Source: a virus | Virus record (IMG/VR): IMGVR_UViG_3300047551_002099 | Coordinates: 1-64,000 of that record | Reading direction: 5' to 3' (one strand) | Length of the DNA stretch: 64,000 bases | In this document: in pieces, positions 9,287 to 16,161 of the stretch | How the letters are laid out: every line of letters begins with the position of its first letter | How positions within the stretch are numbered: position 1 is the first letter of the stretch | The notes under the pieces: generated by a model | What the model was told of the DNA's origin: nothing | The model's database searches: none | The model's input: only the letters and a program-made list of their open reading frames with translations | Translations under genes and position numbers: made by a program

Positions 9287-10533
9287 TTACCTAAAGGTTT
9301 TTTCAATAGCGCTGTTCTTAGCGATTCCGTGGAGGGCTTCAAATACCGGTTTAGATTGTTCTTTTATCTGCATGCGCTGTTCGTTGCGCTGCTTTTCAAT
9401 TTCACGGTTTATATCTTCGACTTCTAGTGCAATAGCTTTTTTAATGACCTCAGGCCAGCCATACTTTTTATAGAAGTCGTCGCCGCCCCATCCAATCCAA
9501 TCCTCTAACGGAACTTTAGCATGTTGGTTAACCGCGAACCAGCTACTGATTTGGTACTTCTGACGAAGGATTTTAGCTGCATCTTCAAAAATGATTGACT
9601 TACTGGCAATCAAGTTTTTGAACTGTTCTTCGGTTAGGTCTCCCCAGCGATAGATAGGCCACCAGCTGGGGTAACAAGAAGATTGTCCAGCCAATTCGAC
9701 TAAAGGGTCATAAACAGTCGTAACCGGAATTGGCTTAACAAACTCTAGGAAGCGGGAGATTCCATAGCTTCCGTCGGCTGGGCTGTAGTACGCCGCTGCC
9801 GAGGTTTGGTTTCGGTATCTTGTCGACCAAAGTTTTCCCGATAACGCTTTCCCACTTCCTTCGCTTTTTCGGCACCGTTGTTGTCTAACGTAAATTGGTT
9901 AATGAAAACCAAGTTAGCAAACTGAACGTCGCAGATTTCCCATTCGTCTAGCAGGCTGACCACATCGTTCGGGGTTTCAACTGGTTCGCTGTTAATGGTC
10001 TGTAAACACATTGCGAATAGGAACTCTTCCAACGAGCAGCCTTGTTGCTGAACACCTTGGTAACGACGGTCAGCAGCCATTTGAGTTCCGGTGCTAGGTA
10101 CGTTGTAAGTGATGTTCAGGTCACCCGAGGGCATTTGGTCTTTATCCAATCCATAAACCAGGGCTGGCGCCAGCATATATTCGTTAGCCAGGTCTTGACC
10201 TACTTTAGCTTGGTCAACTCCTAACCAAAAGATTTCAATCATAATCATGACCAAAGCCTGACGGTCAGCGATCGGAAAAGGCTTGATTCGGTCAATAATG
10301 TCCTTAGGCATTGTCTTACTCATCAGTGAGTTGCCGTTGACATCAGTTACGTCTACTAGCTGATTAGCCAACACCAACTCTTCTACAGAGTAGCCAGGGC
10401 CCTTGCGGTCGTCAGTCGGATACAGTTTTTTAGCGCGTCGATAATCACCATAACGTGGACATTTGATTGTCACGTTGTACTTCCCTGACGGTAGGTCTTC
10501 ATGGGAGATAGTGATCGTTTCAGGTAAAGACAT
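9287..10533 (-). CDS. Tail assembly chaperone, -1 frameshift fusion product (G/GT-like)
   Basis: A second frame on the minus strand (stop at 9287-9289) has no convincing ATG. It stays open upstream through the end of the 262-aa chaperone gene, and its earliest in-frame candidate in the unique part is a TTG at 9694. It lies exactly in the -1 frame of the upstream gene and the overlap contains GGGAAAG in the correct phase. Slippage there would join residues 1-229 of the upstream protein to 186 new residues, giving about 415 aa. The extension contains a Trp-rich stretch (PSWWPIYRWGDLTEEQF) and a charged helical C-terminus. In lambda and many tailed phages such fusions (gpGT) bind the tape measure and tube protein during tail assembly and are absent from the virion. 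The frame geometry is seen directly; the chaperone role follows from family knowledge and gene order. Confidence 0.8.
9745..10533 (-). CDS. Tail assembly / baseplate-hub chaperone-like protein, zero-frame product
   Basis: This 262-aa protein starts MSLPETITISHEDLPSGK. I chose the ATG at 10533 because the longer reading from 10650 overlaps the divergent portal gene and adds an unlikely Cys/aromatic-rich leader. The protein has two related halves. The first is LPSGKYNVTIKCP (from residue 14) then a YSVEELVLANQL helix; the second is MPSGDLNITYNVP (near residue 133) then a CSLEEFLFAMCL helix. The LPS(K/S)G-beta-strand-helix pattern is reminiscent of T4 gp26-type hub assembly chaperones and other tail chaperones, an inference. 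The C-terminus is basic and Pro/Thr-rich (TKPRQRRTTAQPTEAM). It is encoded just upstream of the giant minus-strand gene and shares its start region with the -1 frameshift product. Confidence 0.75.
   Translation of the reverse strand: MSLPETITISHEDLPSGKYNVTIKCPRYGDYRRAKKLYPTDDRKGPGYSVEELVLANQLVDVTDVNGNSLMSKTMPKDIIDRIKPFPIADRQALVMIMIEIFWLGVDQAKVGQDLANEYMLAPALVYGLDKDQMPSGDLNITYNVPSTGTQMAADRRYQGVQQQGCSLEEFLFAMCLQTINSEPVETPNDVVSLLDEWEICDVQFANLVFINQFTLDNNGAEKAKEVGKRYRENFGRQDTETKPRQRRTTAQPTEAMESPAS
9847..9853 (-). promoter_or_regulatory. Programmed -1 ribosomal frameshift site GGGAAAG
   Basis: Read on the minus strand in the chaperone frame the bases are G GGA AAG, codons for Gly-Lys in KEVGKRYR. 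This has the X XXY YYZ form needed for tandem tRNA slippage and is the same heptamer used by phage lambda G/GT. The -1 frame is open from here to 9287 and the zero frame ends at 9745. No obvious pseudoknot was traced downstream. Confidence 0.8.
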
Positions 10534-10630
10534 AGGATGGAAAAACTCTTGTAAGTTACTACTTATCAGGATATACCAAAAATTTGAACTACAGTAGGAA
10601 ATAGATAAACAGTAAGGCCCTATTAATAAG
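10534..10630. promoter_or_regulatory. Divergent intergenic region between chaperone and portal genes
   Basis: These 97 bases separate the leftward chaperone gene from the rightward portal gene, so promoters for both directions should lie here or just inside the genes. The stretch is A/T-rich. A TTGAAC box occurs at 10584-10589 on the plus strand but is not followed by a good -10 element at normal spacing. No strong Shine-Dalgarno sequence precedes either start. Confidence 0.4.
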
Positions 10631-12106
10631 ATGGCGACTTCCGGCGACATTAACTACCCAGACAAGCGTTCCGTCAGAAAACAGACTCAACAGCAAGGTC
10701 GCTACAATCTTTACAACGCGCTGCGGCGGCCATTAATGTCAAAGCTGCGGCTTTACGAACGGATGGCCCGCCAGGATTTGACTATCCGGTCTGCTTTAAA
10801 CACCCGGGTGGATTCTATTATTGGTACTATTGGTGATGTGATTCACCCGGACAAAGAAATCCAAGAATTCCACCGGGATAACCTCAAGCGGCTAGAGGAT
10901 GGCACTGGTAAAAACTTTAAGTCTTGCTTGCGAAATATTCAGTTTACTACCGACTGGGCTGGATTTTCGGTGTCTGAAGTCTGCTATTCCTTTGACTTTG
11001 GGTCTTTACATGTCGAAGACATTCTGACGTACCACCCGTCTACCTTGGTAATCTACCCTAATAAAAAGGGCCTGTTGGTGGATAACCAGGAAACTATGGA
11101 CGGCTACCACAAATCAGGTATCTATCAGTACGCAATTAACTTCGCGCCCGCTGAGCAACATCTAGATTTGTGGAAGCACATCTACTTAGGGCGGGATTGC
11201 GACTACGGTAACTACTACGGACACTCGTTAGTGGCCCCGGCTTATAAATGGTTCCGACTAAAAGAAGTGCTAATTGAGATGATGATTAGCGCTATGAATA
11301 AGCTAGGCACCAGGCTACTGTGGGTGCGGTCGCATAACACTCCAACAGAAGAGTTGGTGCTTAACCCAGCTACCGGCGAAGAACGTCCGCTCACAACGCT
11401 TGAGTTAATCCGCAACCAGATAGAAATGAACGAAGGGGCTATTGACACCTTGGTTCTACCTCAAGTATCCCCCGACTACAAACCCGAAATTGGTTCGGTG
11501 CAGATGTCAGATAACTTTGGGGATACGTTTCTTAACACCCTCGCCTACGTTGACCAAGAGTCCGTCCGTCACATCATTCCTTACTTCTTGTTGATGGACA
11601 CGGATTCTAACGAATCAGCCCGTGAGCGCCGGATGGAAATCTACTTTAATGATGTCTACAACCAACGGGAAGCTCTAATTAACGTTGCTGTTCAGAAAAT
11701 TCTAATGCCGTTGCAGACCTGGAACTTTAACCGCGCGGCGGCCAAGATTCCTCCCACCTTTGCTCGTATCTTTTCTGACCGACCGGAAGATCGTGTAGCA
11801 ACGATGCAGATGGTTACAGGTCTTACTGAAACAGGCTACTTGAATCCGACTAACCCGATGGATTGGGGAATGGTTCGGGAGATGGTTCGCTTGGCAGGTC
11901 GGGAAATGACTGAAGCTGACCTGAAGTTTATTAACGAAGTGGTCATTGAACCCCTTCAAAAACCAGAGCCAGCTGCGGGTGCAGCTACAAAAAAGCCAAC
12001 AGCCGGGCGGCCTAAAGGAGTTTCCAAACCTTTAAGCACTCGTTCCCCGGCTAAGCCCGCCAGCAGCGGCTCCACTACTAAGAAGAACCTTAAGCAAGGA
12101 GGTTAA
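10631..12106 (+). CDS. Portal protein (Mu gp29-like)
   Basis: This 491-aa protein forms the dodecameric ring at the packaging vertex in related phages. The sequence matches the Mu gp29/DUF935 type in layout. An N-terminal helical part carries MARQDLTIRSALNTRVDSI. A central segment LGRDCDYGNYYGHSLVAPAY precedes a WFRLKEVLIEMMISAMNKLG helix, resembling the family's 'YG.gll.p.y..w.fK' signature. A helical stem and clip follow, with ESVRHIIPYFLLMD and SARERRMEIYFNDVYNQ. The last about 60 residues are a low-complexity basic Pro/Ala/Lys/Ser tail. It lies just ahead of the protease and capsid genes, as in Mu-like head modules. Its 3' end overlaps the opposite-strand SWIM gene by 17 bases. Confidence 0.85.
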   Translation: MATSGDINYPDKRSVRKQTQQQGRYNLYNALRRPLMSKLRLYERMARQDLTIRSALNTRVDSIIGTIGDVIHPDKEIQEFHRDNLKRLEDGTGKNFKSCLRNIQFTTDWAGFSVSEVCYSFDFGSLHVEDILTYHPSTLVIYPNKKGLLVDNQETMDGYHKSGIYQYAINFAPAEQHLDLWKHIYLGRDCDYGNYYGHSLVAPAYKWFRLKEVLIEMMISAMNKLGTRLLWVRSHNTPTEELVLNPATGEERPLTTLELIRNQIEMNEGAIDTLVLPQVSPDYKPEIGSVQMSDNFGDTFLNTLAYVDQESVRHIIPYFLLMDTDSNESARERRMEIYFNDVYNQREALINVAVQKILMPLQTWNFNRAAAKIPPTFARIFSDRPEDRVATMQMVTGLTETGYLNPTNPMDWGMVREMVRLAGREMTEADLKFINEVVIEPLQKPEPAAGAATKKPTAGRPKGVSKPLSTRSPAKPASSGSTTKKNLKQGG

Positions 12107-12719
12107 GAACCTTAGCCTCTAAAAATGCTTTGCGGTCTAGGTCGCACTGAGCCACTAAATAGATATGGTTACAGTTCCTAGTTTCTAGGTATTCGTTACA
12201 TCCACAGTGCCCGTGCGTAACTAAATGCTCCAGTCCACCAGGGGTTCTGACAACATGGTGTTTACCCATGTACTCCGCGATGCTATAGCCACCTAGGACG
12301 CATTCTGCTGATAGACAGCGACGCTTCTGCTCCTGAACATCCTTTTTGGGTAGTAGGAGGTGTTCTAGTTGACCACTGTAGGTATAAATGATTCCTTGTT
12401 CTGTAGACTGTACGTTGCTAACTAACCCTTTGACACATTCGTACAGATAAAAGTAAGCCATGCAGTCGGTCAAAGATAAAGGCCCTTTTGAAATTAACCG
12501 CCGGTGCAGGTTAACTCTGTTTTCCAAAGAAGCCCAATCGAACCGCATAATTTCTGCGATTTCTGCCACTGGAACTATCAGCCGCTGCCGAAGATTGTCT
12601 TCTAATTTAACGACAGTAAACTCCAAATGGTCTTCCCCTTTTAGCTTTGAGCCCTCCTCTAATAGTAATTTGCGGTCTAGTATGTCTAGTGTTGCGGACA
12701 AATATTTATAGTTCCACAT
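12090..12719 (-). CDS. SWIM-type zinc-finger protein, function unknown
   Basis: This 209-aa protein is encoded on the minus strand inside the rightward head module. Near the C-terminus it has C172-G-C174, eight residues, then C183-N-H185, the CxC...CxH pattern of SWIM zinc domains, which mediate DNA or protein binding. The N-terminal 160 residues are mixed alpha/beta with no recognised motif. The start ATG at 12717-12719 is at the edge of a divergent gap, and the stop lies inside the 3' end of the portal gene. Its opposite orientation among late genes suggests separate, perhaps earlier, expression. It might be a regulator or host-takeover protein, but that is only inference. The SWIM motif is clear by eye. 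Confidence 0.75.
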   Translation of the reverse strand: MWNYKYLSATLDILDRKLLLEEGSKLKGEDHLEFTVVKLEDNLRQRLIVPVAEIAEIMRFDWASLENRVNLHRRLISKGPLSLTDCMAYFYLYECVKGLVSNVQSTEQGIIYTYSGQLEHLLLPKKDVQEQKRRCLSAECVLGGYSIAEYMGKHHVVRTPGGLEHLVTHGHCGCNEYLETRNCNHIYLVAQCDLDRKAFLEAKVLNLLA

Positions 12720-12784
12720 ATAATTGGTATAAATGTTGGCTTTCCCTTTACTTTTTTCACTCCCTTTTTCGTTTAATCGTTCAA
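12720..12784. promoter_or_regulatory. Divergent intergenic region between SWIM gene and head gene
   Basis: These 65 bases separate the leftward SWIM gene from the rightward Cys-rich head gene. The plus strand carries TATAAATG at 12728-12735 and a pyrimidine-rich tract after it. TATAAATG resembles the T4-type late promoter core TATAAATA, but a single occurrence in an A/T-rich gap is weak support. A promoter for each direction is expected here. Confidence 0.35.
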
Positions 12785-13609
12785 ATGCGTGACCTAGACC
12801 TCCTTAATCTGTTTACAGAGCAGTCTGCGGAAAAGTTCAAACCTGCCAAGCTGGATACTGGTCGATTAGACCCTAATAGCTTTAACGTGGACCTTCCTGC
12901 CCCAAGCCGCCAAGTTTTTTCCAACACTATCGTAGCGGAACCTCCCGCGGAAAGTTTTGAGCAGTTTTCAATTGCTGTTCCTGTGCTAGACGACGAGCCG
13001 GAAACCGAAACAGAAGATGAAGCTGACGAAGAAGCAGTCGCAGCAGAAGACGAAGCTGAGACTGATGAAGCTGACGAAGACGGCGGCGGCGGAAACGGTA
13101 AGCAAAAGCTTTCTTACTACAATCATCAAGGGGATGTTCCTCCAGGTTTTAAAGCCGCGGCGGCCTGCGCCAACTGTGCCTACTTCATTTGTTGGGAGTA
13201 CGAGCATGAGCAATACTGCGGGAAGTATGACTTTCCCTGTACGCCTAACTACACCTGTGATGACTTCAAGTCAAGACGACAAGCTGACGAAGAAGCAATG
13301 GAGCGGGTACGTGCAGAACTTCAAGAAGTCAAACTGAGTGAGCAGCAGGAGTCCGAAGAAGAAGCTATTGTTTCTTCGGAAGAAGACAAGAAGGAAGTCT
13401 ATGCCGATGACGTGCAAGAACTTCTTGAAGAGTATAAAGAGGTCGTCCAGAAGTTTAGCGACGGGGCATTAGTCAATGAGATGTTGACCTTGACCCGGTC
13501 GCGGTTCAACAAACGCTCTGTCTTTGCTGATGCCTTTTTAGACATGCACTACCGTAATGAGTATAAACGCCGTAACGGCACATTAGAGGGGGCTTTTACT
13601 GAGGTATAA
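12785..13609 (+). CDS. Acidic, Cys-motif protein of the head module, function unknown
   Basis: I chose the ATG at 12785 (MRDLDLLNLFTEQSAEKF), giving 274 aa. The upstream extension of the frame overlaps the divergent gene and is not protein-like. Residues about 70-100 are a very acidic Glu/Asp/Ala run that looks like a flexible linker. A compact cysteine block follows: C128-A-N-C131, C136, C145, C152 and C158, ending PNYTCDDF. Such a 'CxxC...YC..YDFp..pNytC' block occurs in small metal- or Fe-S-binding modules in phage head-gene neighbourhoods, recalled without a search. The C-terminal third is charged and helical. It lies five bases before the protease/scaffold gene, so it probably acts in prohead assembly. 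The product is not named further. Confidence 0.7.
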   Translation: MRDLDLLNLFTEQSAEKFKPAKLDTGRLDPNSFNVDLPAPSRQVFSNTIVAEPPAESFEQFSIAVPVLDDEPETETEDEADEEAVAAEDEAETDEADEDGGGGNGKQKLSYYNHQGDVPPGFKAAAACANCAYFICWEYEHEQYCGKYDFPCTPNYTCDDFKSRRQADEEAMERVRAELQEVKLSEQQESEEEAIVSSEEDKKEVYADDVQELLEEYKEVVQKFSDGALVNEMLTLTRSRFNKRSVFADAFLDMHYRNEYKRRNGTLEGAFTEV

Positions 13610-13614
13610 CAACT

Positions 13615-14670
13615 ATGCCACTATCTATTGAACTTAAAAATGATAAGGAACTACTGGCAACAGACACTGTTGCTGGTAAAGAGTACATCAAAGCACCAAT
13701 TGCCCGTTTAGGTAAATGGAAACATGAAGCTTACGGTCGGGTTGAATTCTCCCAAAAAGACTTTGATGATATTACCACTAACTGGAAAAACAACGCTGCT
13801 GGATTTGAGCCTCCACTCTACCTAGGTCATCCCCGGAATGACAAGGCGTGGAGCGGCGCGCCTGCCGTTGGGTTTCTAGAAAACGTAGTTCAGGAAGGAG
13901 ATACTTTGTTTGGGCTTTACGAGCCGGTAGACAAAGAAGCCTTTGAGGAAGTTAAGAAGGGCCAGTACCGTTATGCTAGCTCCGAAGTTTATCGGAATGC
14001 TAAAGATAAAGAGACGGGTGCTGTGATTGGTACGCTGTTGACAGCCCATGCGTTAACAAACGAACCCTACTTGACTAAACTGCCGCGGGTGGAAGTAACC
14101 GAGAAGCTTGAATTTAGCAATCCTATTAACACTACTCGTTTTGTATTTTCTCAAGAATCAGCTACCTGTACAAAAGAGGTAGTAACTATAAATGCTATGA
14201 CACAAACCACCGAAGTTACGTCAGAAAAAGACACTGCTGCGCACGAACAGTTCGTGCAGCTGCAACACGAAAACGAAACCCTGCGACTTGAGCTTTCCGA
14301 TAAGAACAAGCAACTCGCAGATCTACAGGACGCTGTCGCTGCCATCAAACAAGAACTTTCCATTCATACCGAACGCGCCAAGAAGCAGGAACTTTCTGAC
14401 AAACTGGCCCGGTTGAATAAGCTGAATGTTTCTGCCGCGACCAAAGAGAAGTATTCCCAACTCTTTGCGGAAGGCACCCTTGATGCCACTGGTGAAGAAA
14501 ATATCTTTTCTTTGTTGGAAGAGTTATCTGCTGGTAACGTCCAAAAGTTCACCGATGTTCAAGGTGTTCAAGAAAAGTCTGAAGAGACCGCTGTTGAAAA
14601 CCCTTACTCAGAAACTATCCTTAAGCTCGCTGAGCGCGCCAAGGAGCTAGGTCGTGAATTTGTAATCTAG
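13615..14670 (+). CDS. Prohead protease fused to scaffold (Mu protein I-like)
   Basis: This 351-aa protein has the layout of Mu-like prohead protease I. The N-terminal about 180 residues show YLGHP, then AVGFLENV, then GQYRYASSEVY, then HALTNEPYL, which correspond to the family's 'LGHp..GwV...y.y.Sse...alTn.P' signature. Residues about 190-260 are strongly helical and likely coiled coil (LQHENETLRLELSDKNK), a scaffold-type region. In Mu the scaffold Z is made from an internal start of the same gene. An internal ATG at 14197 would give a 157-aa scaffold here. The gene sits between the Cys-rich head gene and the major capsid gene, the usual place. Protease assignment is fairly sure. Confidence 0.85.
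   Translation: MPLSIELKNDKELLATDTVAGKEYIKAPIARLGKWKHEAYGRVEFSQKDFDDITTNWKNNAAGFEPPLYLGHPRNDKAWSGAPAVGFLENVVQEGDTLFGLYEPVDKEAFEEVKKGQYRYASSEVYRNAKDKETGAVIGTLLTAHALTNEPYLTKLPRVEVTEKLEFSNPINTTRFVFSQESATCTKEVVTINAMTQTTEVTSEKDTAAHEQFVQLQHENETLRLELSDKNKQLADLQDAVAAIKQELSIHTERAKKQELSDKLARLNKLNVSAATKEKYSQLFAEGTLDATGEENIFSLLEELSAGNVQKFTDVQGVQEKSEETAVENPYSETILKLAERAKELGREFVI
14197..14670 (+). CDS. Possible nested scaffold protein (internal start, Mu Z-like)
   Basis: The in-frame ATG at 14197 (MTQTTEVTSEKDTAAHE) begins the coiled-coil half of the protease gene and would give a separate 157-aa scaffold. A purine-rich AGAGGTAG lies about 15 bases upstream, farther than an ideal ribosome site. The proposal rests mainly on the known Mu I/Z arrangement and on the sharp change from protease fold to coiled coil at this point. 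Confidence 0.3.
   Translation: MTQTTEVTSEKDTAAHEQFVQLQHENETLRLELSDKNKQLADLQDAVAAIKQELSIHTERAKKQELSDKLARLNKLNVSAATKEKYSQLFAEGTLDATGEENIFSLLEELSAGNVQKFTDVQGVQEKSEETAVENPYSETILKLAERAKELGREFVI
14242..14256. repeat. 15-bp palindrome, copy 1 (centre A), inside protease/scaffold gene
   Basis: CACGAAC-A-GTTCGTG is a perfect 7+7 palindrome around one base and extends one more pair here (G...C). The same arms recur at 25004 and 45286. This copy lies in coding sequence (AHEQFVQ), 45 bases after the possible internal scaffold start. Confidence 0.7.
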
Positions 14671-14710
14671 ACCCAGTGAATTAACTACTATTTAAGGAAA
14701 TAAGCTAAAC

Positions 14711-16003
14711 ATGCCTCAAGAGTTTCACCCCGAGATTACAGATTACCAATATATTGGCGACTTGCCTGCCCTTGGTAGTCTACAGCTAACTAAGCTAGCC
14801 CGCGGATTTGAAGTGGCGGAGATTGGTCAGTTGGATGACCTGTTCCCCAGCCAAATGATTAACGAACGGACTATCGTCATCGAACAAATCATCGAAGGTC
14901 TGGGTATTATGCCCTTGGCTCGCTTTGGTGTTCCTGGTGGCGGCTTTATTGAGCCCGACCGGATTCGTTCGATGCGCGTCACCCCGGCGGTCGTTCGTGA
15001 AGAAGATTTCATCGAGCAAGCGCTCATCAACCAACTCCGCCAGCCTGGTACCTTCAACCAGCAATGGAGCCCGACTCAGATCATTCAACAACGGGTACAA
15101 AAACTTGTTAACCGTCACCGCCGTACCGTTGACCTCTTCCGTGCCAAAACCCTACTGGGCGGCATCAGCTACACCGACCCTCGGACAGGTGTCAGCATTG
15201 ATGTCAGCACCAACATTCCTGAGCATAACCTGTTCTCTTATAAAGGCTGGAATGCTGCTGTCGCTGCTGGTACCGTCGTTAACGGCTTTACTGCTGACTC
15301 AGCGCTGACCAATGATAAAGGACGACCTGAAGCCTTCTTCTTCCGGTCTACTGACGAGCGCTTCGGTGTACCTTGGACTGACCCCAAAGCTGACCTGGCC
15401 TATACGATTCGTATGATTAAGCAGTATCTGCTCAATACGAACAAAAACCAGTTCACTGAAATCATCATGCACTCTGACTTGATGACTGTTCTGCAAGAGA
15501 ACAACCTAGTCAAGTCTTTCATGGGTCTACCCTACGCCCTTAACACCACTGGCACCCAAGCGGCCTACACCCCCGCCAACAATATGCCTCCCTCCAGTTT
15601 CCTGGTACTCGGCCCCGGCGGTGACTTAGCGTCCTTAGGTGGTCTACGGATTCGTGTGGTTAACGGGCTGTACCGTAACCCCGTCACTAACCAGATTGAA
15701 AACTGGTGGCCTGCCCATAAGGTAGCTATCGTAGCTCCGACTCACATGAATGACTCCAGCGCTCGGTTGGGTCTAACTCAACACTGCGTCGGTGAATCTG
15801 AAGACGGACAACCCGGTGTTTACATGCGCGTCAGCCCCATGAGCGCACCCCCGGCACCTCCCGGACGGGTAATGCAAATGGGTGATGCCTTCTTACCCTT
15901 TGCTATCTATCCCCACTGGATTTGTCTGCTGGATGTTTGTGAGCCTGATGAACTCAAAACCAAGATCATCCTACAAGCTGACCTGAACTATGGAACGTTC
16001 TAG
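14711..16003 (+). CDS. Major capsid protein (lambda E-type)
   Basis: This 430-aa protein forms the icosahedral shell. It resembles the lambda gpE family: an N-terminal arm, then a segment around VIEQIIEGLGIMPLARFG and a polar block with RSMRVTPAVVREEDFI. A long helix carries VQKLVNRHRRTVDLFRAKTL, and later come WTDPKADLAYTIRMI and the C-terminal VYMRVSPMSAPPAP region. It ends LQADLNYGTF. It directly follows the protease/scaffold gene and precedes a likely decoration gene, and its codon choice is biased in the way expected for a highly expressed gene. AAGGA 12-16 bases upstream of ATG could serve as the ribosome site. A 46-aa ORF overlapping its 3' end repeats the C-terminal motif. Confidence 0.88.
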   Translation: MPQEFHPEITDYQYIGDLPALGSLQLTKLARGFEVAEIGQLDDLFPSQMINERTIVIEQIIEGLGIMPLARFGVPGGGFIEPDRIRSMRVTPAVVREEDFIEQALINQLRQPGTFNQQWSPTQIIQQRVQKLVNRHRRTVDLFRAKTLLGGISYTDPRTGVSIDVSTNIPEHNLFSYKGWNAAVAAGTVVNGFTADSALTNDKGRPEAFFFRSTDERFGVPWTDPKADLAYTIRMIKQYLLNTNKNQFTEIIMHSDLMTVLQENNLVKSFMGLPYALNTTGTQAAYTPANNMPPSSFLVLGPGGDLASLGGLRIRVVNGLYRNPVTNQIENWWPAHKVAIVAPTHMNDSSARLGLTQHCVGESEDGQPGVYMRVSPMSAPPAPPGRVMQMGDAFLPFAIYPHWICLLDVCEPDELKTKIILQADLNYGTF

Positions 16004-16130
16004 ACCACCGGTGTCTATACTTGTTCACTCCTCTGATAAGGTTATTGACTTGAAGAACGAGAAGATTAAGCAGGAACAACCGAATACGCTTCGCTTTCTT
16101 CAGTCAAACCTTTCTTATGGAACTTTTTAA
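15990..16130 (+). CDS. Small ORF ending in a copy of the capsid C-terminal motif
   Basis: A 46-aa ORF starts at an ATG inside the last codons of the capsid gene, in another frame, overlapping it by 14 bases. It runs through the gap to the next gene. Its last ten residues, LQSNLSYGTF, match the capsid C-terminus LQADLNYGTF at seven of ten positions, and the underlying DNA is also similar. The middle is charged (DKVIDLKNEKIKQEQ). It may be a remnant of a tandem duplication of the capsid 3' end, or a small translated protein made by re-initiation after the capsid stop. No ribosome site is evident. Confidence that it is made is low; the similarity itself is plain. Confidence 0.35.
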   Translation: MERSRPPVSILVHSSDKVIDLKNEKIKQEQPNTLRFLQSNLSYGTF

Positions 16131-16161
16131 CCATCATCTGATTAAGGACGGCAATAAATAA

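Noticed and set aside
9287-9694. Separate 135-aa gene starting at TTG 9694
   Set aside because: The frame is open upstream into the chaperone gene and a slippery heptamer is in exact -1 phase, so a frameshift extension explains it better.
10534-10650. Upstream ATG at 10650 as start of the chaperone gene
   Set aside because: It would overlap the divergent portal start and add a Cys/aromatic leader unlike the rest; the ATG at 10533 fits the protein better.
12097-12102. AGGAGG at the end of the portal gene as a ribosome site
   Set aside because: No start codon within normal spacing downstream; it encodes the terminal Gly-Gly of the portal.
12728-12735. TATAAATG as a T4-type late promoter
   Set aside because: A single near match in an A/T-rich gap; no matching box found ahead of the capsid, sheath or tube genes.
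12647-12784. Longer start at 12647 for the Cys-motif head protein
   Set aside because: The added sequence overlaps the divergent SWIM gene and is hydrophobic and non-homologous in character; the ATG at 12785 starts a typical soluble N-terminus.
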